Assembly (NCBI GenBank): GCA_010093515.1
Contig: MU001681.1
Coordinates: 642,232 to 706,231, forward strand
DNA length: 64,000 nt
Reading direction: 5' to 3'
Origin: Lineolata rhizophorae
Lineage: Eukaryota > Ascomycota > Dothideomycetes > Lineolatales > Lineolataceae
The notes under the pieces were generated by a model that ran no database searches, was not told the origin of the DNA, and was given only the letters and a program-made list of their open reading frames with translations. A program made the translations under genes and the position numbers. Below, piece after piece: positions 55,446-64,000 of this stretch (within the stretch, counting starts at the first letter, position 1; each line of letters opens with the position of its first letter).

Positions 55446-58007
55446 ATGGCGTCTGCCTTGTGGGCAGTGGCCGACATCATCAGTATGCCTCACCTCCGTC
55501 CGTCGCCCTGTGCGAGCGCAAATATTGCGCTTTACGGATCGCTGCTAACAAGTCTGTCTACCCAGAACGAGAAGCAGAGGACGCCGATGGAGAAGGTTCG
55601 CAATCTCGCCCGAAAGCCCCAGTCTTTAACGCCGCACCGTCCGCCTTTACGCTGACCGTCATCCCCTCCTTCCAGATACCGATGCCGGCCAGAAGGAGAT
55701 ATTTGCCTCCTGGTCGCTCTTCATCCTCATTATTCTGCTCATCATTGCGCTTTTCACCAGCTATTTGCTGCAGACGAGGCGGGTCCAGGCCGTCCATGAA
55801 ACGGTCCTGTCCATATTTGCTGGTGTGTCAACCAAACCCGTTTGGCCTGGCTGGTTTCGTGTTCAGAGGGAACCGCGCATGGAACCTGAATGCTCACATC
55901 TGCTATAGGAATGGTCGTTGGTCTGATCTTGCGACTCGTTGCTGTCTCGACCGTCCTCGAAGCCGTCAGTTTCGATTACCAGTTCTTCTTCAATCTCCTC
56001 CTCCCTCCCATCATCCTTGCGTCCGGCTTTGAGTTGCACCAAGGCAACTTTTTCCGCAATATTGGCACCATTCTTACCTTCGCCTTCGCCGGAACCTTCA
56101 TATCTGCCGTCGTTCTCGGCGTTATCCTTTACCTATGGACGCGGTTGCCGCTGGACGGTGTCGACATCACCTTTGTTGATGCTGCCTCGGTAGGCGCTAC
56201 TTTGTCTGCCACGGACCCCGTCACCATTCTCGCCATATTCACCACATACAAGGTCGATCCGAAGTTGTATACCGTGATTTTTGGCGAATCGATCCTAAAC
56301 GATGCCATTGCCATTGTCCTCTTCGAAACGGCGCAGAAATACAAGGAAGGAGAAGTAGGCGGCTCCCTAACCGTATTCAGCTTGTTTGAAAGTATCGGCA
56401 TTTTCTTGCTTGTATTTTTTGGCAGCTTGATGATTGGTCTGATCGTCGGCATTGCTACTTCGCTCCTGTTGAAGTTTACTTATGTTCGCCGATTCCCTAA
56501 GACGGAGAGCTGCATCATCATCCTCATTGCCTATGCGAGTTACTTCTTCTCGAACGCTATCCACATGTCCGGTGCGTATCCAGATCCATTGGGTTTTGCA
56601 AAAAAAGAAAAACCATCAAAGTCCACTATTATATCTTTTATGTTCACATTGTGCTGATTTGATGCTGCAGGTATTGTGTCTCTGCTGTTCTGCGGTATTT
56701 GCATGAAGCATTATGCTTACCACAACATGTCGAGACGGACGCAACTTACTACCAAGTTCATATTCCAGGTCATGGCCCAGCTTTCGGAAAACTTTATCTT
56801 CATCTACCTAGGTCTCTCCTTGTTCACGGACACAGCCCTCGAGTACAAGCCACTCTTCATTCTCATTACGGTCTTAGGCATCTGTGTCGCACGTTACTGC
56901 GCCGTGTTCCCGCTAGCCCGCGCTGTCAATTTTGTTCTTCGCTACCGCGCGCGAAGGCGAGGTCGCGAACCGGCGGAGGAGATGCCATACTCGCACCAAG
57001 TTATGCTCTTCTGGGCCGGACTTCGCGGTGCCGTCGGTGTTGCACTTGCCGCCGGTCTCACCGGACCTAGTAGCTACGTGCTACGCGCTACCGTCCTCGT
57101 TGTGGTGGTGCTTACAGTGATCATCTTCGGTGGCACTACTGCTCGTATGCTGGAGATTCTTGGAATCCGCACCGGCGTCGTTGAGGAGATCGACTCGGAC
57201 GACGAATTCGACATCGAGGTTGTGGCCGGTGGTGGCGGCGGCTTCTTCTCGCGCAAGCAGGGCCAGGGATTTGGCCACACCCCGCGGCCAAGCTCCAACG
57301 GATTCGCACTCTCGAGCGTCAGTGCTGGCGGGCCGAACGCAAACAAACGCCCCAGTTTCAGTGCCGGCGGCGCCGGTAGCACGTCGTACAGTTCCGGTAA
57401 CGTCAACGGCGGTACCTCGCCCACGGGCATCCGGCCGGCGCTCTCGACGCGGCGCCCTTCGTCGCGCGCGCGCGCGGCGGCCCGCGACGGCGCCGACCAG
57501 GGCCTGCTCTCGTCCGGTAGCAGCGCCGACGACGACTTCGACGACGCCGGTGACCTCGATCTCCCGCCGGCGGTGCGACGCCCGTCCCCTAGCGGGTGGG
57601 GCGCGTCCGGCGCCGGCGGGCAAGGCGCCGCGGGCGGCGAGTCGTCCGCCGCGGTGGCGGGACGCACGCCGTCCCCATTCTTGTCGGCGGCGGGGACGCC
57701 CGAGCCCACGGCGGCGGCGGCGGCGGGGACGGTGGCGCACGCGGGCGAGGGGAGCAGCGCACATCACGGGGCGGTGGCACGCATGACGGCCGCGGCGGGC
57801 GCGATGGGCCAGTTGATTTCGGGCTTGTCAGAGGATCCGGCGCAGGCGTTTAGGAAGATCGACGAGGGCTTCATCAAGCCGACGTTGCTGTTGGACGCGA
57901 GTAAAGGGGGGGGAGGAGGAGGTGCCGGCGGCGGCGGGGGTGGTAGCGGTAACGGGGGTGGAGGGGGAGGGGGAGGGCATCATGGGTCGGGTTCGGGGGC
58001 GGTATGA
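55446..58007 (+). CDS. Endosomal/vacuolar Na+/H+ exchanger (NHX1-like)
   Basis: Five exons: 55446-55482, 55566-55595, 55676-55822, 55909-56571 and 56671-58007; 737 residues. Donors are GTATGC, GTTCGC, GTGTGT and GTGCGT, all in phase 1. It opens with MASALWAVADIIKREAEDAD and a first helix FASWSLFILIILLIIALFTS. Family marks: FFFNLLLPPIILASGFELHQ (the amiloride-binding FFxxLLPPII), FTFVDAASVGATLSATDPVT-type helix with the essential Asp, VIFGESILNDAIAIVLFETA, and FWAGLRGAVGVALAA with the conserved arginine. NHX proteins exchange Na+ or K+ for H+ across late endosomal and vacuolar membranes. The C-terminal 240 residues are low complexity, ending in a glycine run. Exon 2 has only 30 nt; the first two exons rest on splice logic and on the resulting acidic N-terminus. 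Confidence 0.9.
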
Positions 58008-59914
58008 TGAGGTTGTTTCTTTTTGCTGTTCTTGCGATCTCTGTGTTCGTTATATGTATGGCGGGTTCCCTCTGCAATGGGCGGCGTTGGATGTGTGTGC
58101 CTTTTGTTGTATTTCTCTTCCTACAGCCGTTTCCGTCTTGTGTGAGTCGCGTGTTGGCTTCTTGAGCATATTGCTATCTAGATGGCACGGGCTTCGGCGT
58201 GCTTGCTTGTGCGCATTCGCGGATCGCGTCGTTGCGAGGAACCTAGTAGTGGAACTCAACCGTATTATATATCCGTCCATTGTGGTCGAAGTGTTCTTCA
58301 GAGCGGAAATATCCAACTGTTGGGCGTCGGTGGATACTTGTATGTGAGCTAGTCGAGTAGTCGGAAGGTTTTCCATTTGCGGAAGTTGGCTTGTTCGACA
58401 TGCTTTGCGGATCCATCTGCGAGATGTTGGAGAGTGTGCCACTAATGGACGCAATGGACGGGGTATCTTTGCGAGGCAGCGAGCTTGTAGTGTTTCGGCT
58501 TGAAATGTGAGATATCCAAAATACTTTGCGCTAAAGGTCATGTTGTGCTAGCTGTTACTCGCAAGAAATAACTCGATCTAGATGCTCTACTCGAGTAAGC
58601 GACCTTTTTTCTTACTGAAGGAGACACATTCGGGCTGAACCTTCTTAATCTTTCTAAAATATACGGATTCATTATATAACTCTGCCTATACAGGTAGGTG
58701 GAGGTCCCGCAACTCAGCTTGAGTCAGGAGAGATAATCATACTACAAAGATACGAAGAGACCCGTCCCAGGCTGGAGACTAGCTGGAGTCAACATATTTC
58801 TAAGCGTGTAGGTTGTGCTCCGTGTGATTGAAGCTTTGCCAAGGACATTCGTGCACGTTACAGACCTCAGCAATATTAGCCCGTCTTGGAAAGCTTCGAG
58901 AACAAGTTGCTCTTGGACCATCAACCAGAAAAGCTTGACAATAGGAAGATGCCAAAAGTCGATTACAGATGAGTTATTCTAGTGCTGACTAGATTTTGTA
59001 GGATTCCTTGGTAATGGGACTACTGAGTTGTTGGCTAACAGCAATTATATCGACAAAATTCGAAAAGCTGTGCGGCTATCATGTACTCATTCCATGCCAC
59101 TACTTCCACCTTGTCGACCTAGTTTAGTTAACTACAGGGACTCAAATCCACTACCTAGAGAATGAGAATTGTGTAAGGTTTCTCCTTACATCACTAAATG
59201 GTCTAATTGGCTTGTAATCTCACATCACTTGCAACTAGGCAAGCATCCCAGTATCCAAGTCAGTACAGGAAATTGAAGGGCTACATCACGTCGTAAGGGC
59301 ATCCCGTGTAAAAAAGGATTAGGAAAGGAAAAGGGGATTTGTCTACTTTGCAGGACGCCTCTAGAGAAAGCAAGCAAGCAAAACAAAGATATAACCCAGT
59401 AATCCCACAGAAACAGTCGTGGAACAGAAGGTGGTGGATGCCGGAGGCTCCAATGCCCCAGTTTGCTGCCGACTCTCGAATATGTACCCGAAAACCCATG
59501 AAACATGCCATCGTCCCATAAAGCCGTAATACTAAGGCCCTGGACTGCACCTGGTACTCAGAGTCCTCCATATCGGGTTCATCTAGCTCTTCCTTCCTGA
59601 AAGAGAGCGAACACCAACAAAAATCCGATGAAAGAGCAACAAGCCAGCCGAGCACATATTCCATGCAGGGCAAACCATTTTCCAAAGCCAGTCTATTCCT
59701 AGTTTTCCACCATCCCTCCAAGAGACGGCCATGTCCACAAGAGTCAGGGGCCACGGGTATCGTTCTTGTCCATTTTCTTCCTTTCAATTCGAGGCGCGGC
59801 TCCACGTAGGCACCCAAACAAAAGCCTCACGATAACGGCACGGACGGCCCATCCACTCATCCTTCCATAGAGCCCCTCGTCCCTTCGTTTCCTCCTTCGG
59901 GGAAGAGCGCCACT
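58008..59914. other. Intergenic between converging NHX and ARB1 genes
   Basis: 1.9 kb, AT-richer in the middle (58550-59230). A 178-codon minus-strand open frame (59281-59817) has no domain I know and lies in the place of the ARB1 3' untranslated region. No tRNA or repeat recognised. Confidence 0.45.
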
Positions 59915-61915
59915 TTACACTGCACCAGCCGTGATCATCTTCTTGCGTAGGTGCGCCTTGTAATCGCCGATGGAGCCGTCCCAGCGGTGCACCGTCTTGT
60001 TCTCGCAGACCATGATATCCTTTGCGATCTTGTCCAGGAGCCTGAAGTTGAACGCATTAGTAACTACCATATATGACCCAATCATCATTTAAAAAACATA
60101 CCTGAAGTCGTGCGACACAACCACGACACCGCCGTTGAAGGCGTTGATGGCGTCAGCCAAACTGTCAATTGTGGGGATATCCAGTCCGTTGGTCGGCTCA
60201 TCTAGCAATAGCATGTTTGGCCCCTCGATCGCCAGTAACGCGAAGATGATGCGGCTCTTCTGGCCCTCGGACAGGGTGCCCATGAGCGCCGTCTGCGAGT
60301 CGCCGCTGAGGCCGTAGCGACCCAGCTGCTGGCGCCAGTACTGGTAGTCCTGGCTCTTGCTCGAGTACTTGTCGCGCACGAAGTCGAGGGCCGACTTGGT
60401 CAGGTCGAGCTGCTCGGCCGAGTGCTGCGAGTACATGCCAAGCTTGAGGTGGGTGTGGCGGCTGACCGCGCCGCCAGTCGGCGACAGGTGGCCCATGAAG
60501 ATGCGTAACAGCGTCGATTTACCCACGCCGTTGGGTCCCACGAGTGCCGTGCGCGAGTCCATGTCGACGCCGAAGTCGAGATGTTCGTACAGGTTGTCCT
60601 CGGACTTGCCGCTGTACGAGAACGTGACGTCGTCGAGCGAGAGCACAGGCGGCGGCAGCTTCTCCACGTCAGCGAAGCGGAATGTGAAGACGCGGTCTTG
60701 GACGACTGGCTGAATGAAGCCGTCGGCCTCCATCTTGTCTAGGATCTTCTGCCGCGACTTCGCCTGCCGCACCAGGTTGGCGTATGTACCGGCCGAGGCA
60801 ATGAACTTCTTGATGTGCTTGATCTCTTCCTGCTGCTTCTCGTACGCCTTCATTTGGTTGGTCTCCTGCTCGGTGCGCGTCTTGATGTACGAATCGTAGT
60901 TGCCACCATAGTAGATGAGCTGTTTCTGACGCATGTCGATCATATTCGTGCAGACACCGTTAAGGAAGTCCATGCTGTGTGAGACGAGCAGGAGAGTCCT
61001 ATCCCACTTCTTCAAGTATTCTTCAAGCCACACGCACGCCTCGAGGTCAAGATGGGCAGTCGGGTCGTCCAGGAGAAGCAGGGCTGGCTTGACGAAGAGG
61101 GCCTTGCCAAGCGCAACTCTCATTCTCCATCCACCAGACATGTCCTTGGTCTTCTTGTTGATCGTTTTCTTGTTGAAACCGAGACCGGTAAGAATTAGCG
61201 AGGCACGGGTGTGGAAAGTTTGAGGATCCATGCTTTCCACGCGCTGCAAGAGATGTTAGTAGACAAACTTTCAAGGAATGGTAACTCTTTCAGAAGGGAA
61301 TCCTACCTCGTAGAGATCCTCGAGAACGGGGCTGTCCGGGCCATCTCGCTCGAGGATGTCCTCGGCTAGTTTCTCCAGCCGAGCCATCTCGTTCTCGGCC
61401 TCCGTGACAACCCACTCGAGGGCGCCAAGGTCCGTCTTGGGGGCGCCCTCGTTCAATAGGTAGATGTCGATGTGCTCCGGGAAAGGGAACTCGCGCTTGT
61501 CGATGGCTTTGAGCAGGGTGGACTTGCCACAGCCGTTTTCGCCGAGCAAGCCGTAGCGGCGGCCGTAGTTGACCTCCAGCGTGGTGTCGTTGAAGAGCAC
61601 CTTGCCGTGGAAGACGAGAGAGGCCGACGTGATCTTGACGTCGCGGCTGGACTCGAGCGACGCCAACACGCCCGTCGTCACGCGGTCCGACAGCCCTTGG
61701 TTGTCCTCTTGCATCGCCAACTTCTTCATCTTCTCATCGACCTCGGCGTCCGGCAGCTGGTTGCCGGCCTCGTCCACGTCGCCGGCCTCAGACGGCGTCT
61801 TGGACGCGTTCTTGGAGGCGGCTCGGGAGGAGACCTTGGAGGCGGCTGTCTTCTTGGGCTCCTTGCCCTCGGCGGCGCGCTTGGCCTGGCGGGCGGCTTT
61901 CGATGCGGAGACCAT
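59915..61915 (-). CDS. ARB1: ABC-F ATPase ARB1 (ribosome biogenesis)
   Basis: Three exons on the minus strand, 61915-61307, 61243-60102 and 60041-59915, 625 residues. Introns have donors GTAGGA and GTATGT; the joins give [19 protein letters not shown] and [15 protein letters not shown]. Two ATP-binding cassettes: [14 protein letters not shown] (Walker A1, near residue 105), [15 protein letters not shown] (signature 1), [15 protein letters not shown] (Walker B1), then [12 protein letters not shown] (A2), [15 protein letters not shown] (signature 2) and [12 protein letters not shown] (B2). A lysine- and alanine-rich N-terminus and the linker [20 protein letters not shown] are family-typical. 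ARB1 is an essential soluble ATPase shuttling with 40S and 60S assembly. The first site has Asp where the catalytic Glu is expected. The start is the ATG of [17 protein letters not shown]. Confidence 0.94.
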
Positions 61916-62479
61916 GATGGATGCCTGCTTGTCTGCGTGTGGCAGTGAAAAGTTCGAAGGCGGCGCTGAAAGGGAGGGGCAGGGAACAGCTGTATGGTGG
62001 GGTGCTAGGCAATAGGCTAGGCTGATGGCTTGTGCTCGTATCGATAGCGGTGAGGCGTCAAAGCCCACGACGTCAGGGCCAAAGAAAGAAAGGCCTCGAG
62101 ATGTGTAGACCGAGACGTTCTGTCCCAGATCACGAGCAGAAAAAATTCCCGAGGGGCCTGGCAAGCAAGCGACAGGCGGCTTATACGTGCAGAAAGCCCC
62201 GGATTAGAGCAAGCGTATATAGCAGGCGGGCGTGGGTTGGGAAAATACGGCCGGGCGTGGAGTGGCAGAGGGAAATTTTATTTTCGGGGTGGACCGTCTG
62301 GGCAGCTAAGTGGCGGCCGTGCCGAGCCTGGCCTTCCTCTGGCCGTCCTCCGGTCGAGCCACCGTCAGTCTTGCAAGTAGTCTGCGGGTCTATGCGGTAG
62401 CCATACAAGACAGACAACTCATAGTGGCGAGTTGGTAAAAAGGAGAAAGATATTGCATTAGAAAATGCAAAAAGAGGGA
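61916..62479. promoter_or_regulatory. Upstream region of ARB1
   Basis: 564 bp between the ARB1 start and a tRNA gene. The ARB1 frame stays open to 62164 without family similarity, so it is probably leader. No clear motif. Confidence 0.4.
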
Positions 62480-62590
62480 TGTCCCCGGCGAGAATCGAAC
62501 TCGCGGCCTTCGGATCTCTCCAGCCTGTTTGCAGGCTAGTCACAACGAATGTTATGAGACCGACGTGATAACCGACTACACCACGGAGAC
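62480..62590 (-). tRNA. tRNA-Met (CAT), with intron
   Basis: Read on the minus strand: acceptor strand GTCTCCG pairs with CGGGGAC (one G-T pair) before discriminator A; the D arm is GTGT..TCAC; the T arm is GCGAG TTCGATT CTCGC. The anticodon arm is TCGGT, loop CTCATA, then about 36 nt of intron starting ACATTCG and ending GGAGAG, then ATCCGA. Splicing gives the loop CTCATAA with anticodon CAT and a stem with one T-T mismatch at its top. The intron sits after position 37, as usual for nuclear tRNA introns. The TCATAA loop is like elongator tRNA-Met of other fungi. An alternative isotype is not likely. Confidence 0.82.
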
Positions 62591-62928
62591 CGCAATTGCG
62601 GCGACCCAGATGTTTGCATCTGAGGCGGGGTTGGAACAAATTTTAGAACTAAATAATATATATACACAATATTTTACACTAACACAAAAAAACATCTTAC
62701 ACGCTTAATCCCCCGAAGCTACTGTTGACGAATAAATGCCCGAGGAGACCAAAGTGAGAAATAGGGCAGGCACGTCACAGAGATTCTCTTCTCCTTGCCA
62801 GATTTCGGAAATCGTAAATGCGAGCCTCATACGGCGTACCCTCTATTGCTCTCATCTTCTTCTCTCAATATACCTAATCATACCCAAAATATTATACACT
62901 ATCCATTAGGCACAGCAGCATTACACTC
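62591..62928. other. Intergenic between tRNA and PGS1
   Basis: 338 bp, AT-rich (TATATATACACAATATTTTA near 62659). This would be the 5' flank of the tRNA gene and the 3' flank of PGS1. No gene seen. Confidence 0.5.
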
Positions 62929-64000
62929 TCACAACGCGCCTCCTACCAACCTCACGACAGCCATCGCAATACGCACGTGAATCCCTACCCTCCGCTCCAC
63001 CTTCGCATAATCATCGCGATCCATCTTTGTCGCGTACTCCTGCAACCACCTCTCCTCATCCGCCAGCTTCTTCTTCAACTCCTCGTCCCCCGTCACGATC
63101 AGCGCATTCGCCTCCAAATCCAACGAGTAGCTCCTCTTGGTGTAATTCGAGCTCCCCACGAGCGACACGCTCGGGTGGCGCTCCCCGGGCAGCGTGACCC
63201 ACAACCCCTTAGCATGGTAGCTCCAGCCGCCGGGCTCGTTGACGGTGCCGCGGCGCCACTCCTTGAGCGCGATCCGCCCGCCCATGCCCCTGCGCGACAC
63301 GGCATCCAGGAAGCGGCGCGACAGCAGCGTGTACGCGTCGGGCAGCAGGCCGGAGACGCCCTTGCTGCCGTAGAAGCCGTTGGCCCAGGGCGAGGCGGCG
63401 ACGACGGTGGCGCCCGCCGGCCGCGTCGCCAACAGCAGCGAGCGCACCTCGGGCGTCATGTTGAAGTAGCCGGCCGTGAAGGACCAGCGGCAGTCGGCGA
63501 AAGCGGGCGAGGCGAGCGTGCGTAGGATGGTGCGCATGGCGGGGAGCTCGGTCGAAGTGTCTGGTTTTAGGATGGGAGTGAATTGGAAGAGTGGGTAGAG
63601 CAGAGTGCCATTGCCGTGTGACACGGGGGTTGGTGGCGGCTGTGGACTCCTGGTGTAAGGAGCGAGAAGTTGGGTTGTTGTCGAAACAAACTCTTTGGGG
63701 TTGGAAAGAGGGGATGGGCCTGGATTTGATGCTGGCCATTCCATTAGGTATCCAGCTGGATTGTCTCTTGTTGGTAGAATGTTGTAGCTGATGCTGCTCA
63801 CGGTATCAAAGATGCGGGCATAGTACTCCGTAACTTCCTTGGACGAAAAGACGTGATATCGATCTTGCCGATTTGTGAAGTAGTCTTGCGATAGGTTGGC
63901 TCTTTTAGACGATTAGTAGGAGTGAATAAAAGATAAGGATGGGAGGTAAATTCGAATGCATACCCAGACATAATGATTTCGTCGTCTATCCCGTACAGCT
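62929..64000 (-). CDS. PGS1: CDP-diacylglycerol-glycerol-3-P 3-phosphatidyltransferase, 3' part
   Basis: The gene runs off the right edge; the window holds the exon 63901-62929 and, upstream of a GTATGC..AAG intron, the exon end 64000-63964. The join gives YGIDDEIIMSG|ANLSQDYFTNRQDR. The protein is of the phospholipase D superfamily: the first part shows the D-E-I-I-M-S-G-A-N-L-S motif after the first HKD histidine (outside the window), and the second HKD motif is YHAKGLWVTLP with SLVGSSNYTKRSYSLDLEAN about 15 residues later. The enzyme makes phosphatidylglycerophosphate from CDP-DAG and glycerol-3-phosphate in mitochondria, the first committed step to cardiolipin. The C-terminus ends RIAMAVVRLVGGAL. 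Confidence 0.92.

Noticed and set aside
57081-57767. Minus-strand open frames under the NHX tail
   Set aside because: Antisense shadow of the low-complexity C-terminal coding region.
59281-59817. 178-codon minus-strand open frame
   Set aside because: No domain, lies in the 3' flank of ARB1; no splice signals joining it to that gene.
1-64000. CRISPR arrays, rRNA genes, secondary-metabolite clusters, retrovirus-like elements
   Set aside because: No regularly spaced repeats, no rRNA-like sequence, no PKS/NRPS or reverse-transcriptase motifs were seen.

Overview
The window is nuclear DNA of a filamentous ascomycete (Pezizomycotina, most like a Sordariomycete). The genes carry short introns of about 50-120 nt with GTRNGT donors and CTRAY-type branch points. 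The protein set is that of a free-living filamentous fungus, and the transposon relics look mutated towards stop codons, as repeat-induced point mutation (RIP) does. All exon structures below were built by hand from splice signals, reading phase and protein-family expectation.

Layout. 1-3.4 kb and 9.65-10.87 kb are mosaics of two short, non-coding, inverted-repeat elements (families A and B, MITE-like). Between them lies a block with a lipid-droplet hydrolase (LDAH-like), the decapping co-factor DCP1 and an OCRL/INPP5-type inositol 5-phosphatase. 11.1-20.8 kb holds RIT1 (initiator tRNA ribosyl-phosphate transferase), a NIPA-type Mg2+ transporter, WDR70, the remains of a short-chain dehydrogenase and BET5 (TRAPP). 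21.2-36.6 kb holds three signalling kinases (CaMKK/Ssp1-like, Sat4/Hal4-like, GSK3) and a SUN-like ER protein, separated by long GC-rich leaders. 38.5-43.5 kb holds CBP80 and a GPI-anchored wall protein. 45.1-52.7 kb is an accessory, transposon-damaged stretch: a BTB protein, a small unknown gene, fragments of a pogo/Fot1-type DNA transposon and a decayed DUF7587-like gene in AT-rich DNA. 52.8-64 kb returns to core genes: a sucrose-type MFS transporter, an NHX-type Na+/H+ exchanger, the ABC-F ATPase ARB1, an intron-containing tRNA-Met and the 3' part of PGS1, which runs off the right edge.

There is no operon and no secondary-metabolite cluster. Functional themes recur by chance or loosely: mRNA cap biology (DCP1, CBP80), translation and ribosome biogenesis (RIT1, ARB1, tRNA-Met), ion homeostasis (Sat4, NIPA, NHX) and membrane lipid or traffic functions (LDAH, OCRL-like, BET5, PGS1). 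I found no retrovirus-like element, CRISPR array or rRNA. The least explained parts are the paired inverted MITEs on the left and the 47-52 kb relic zone; I do not see a convincing new biochemical system.
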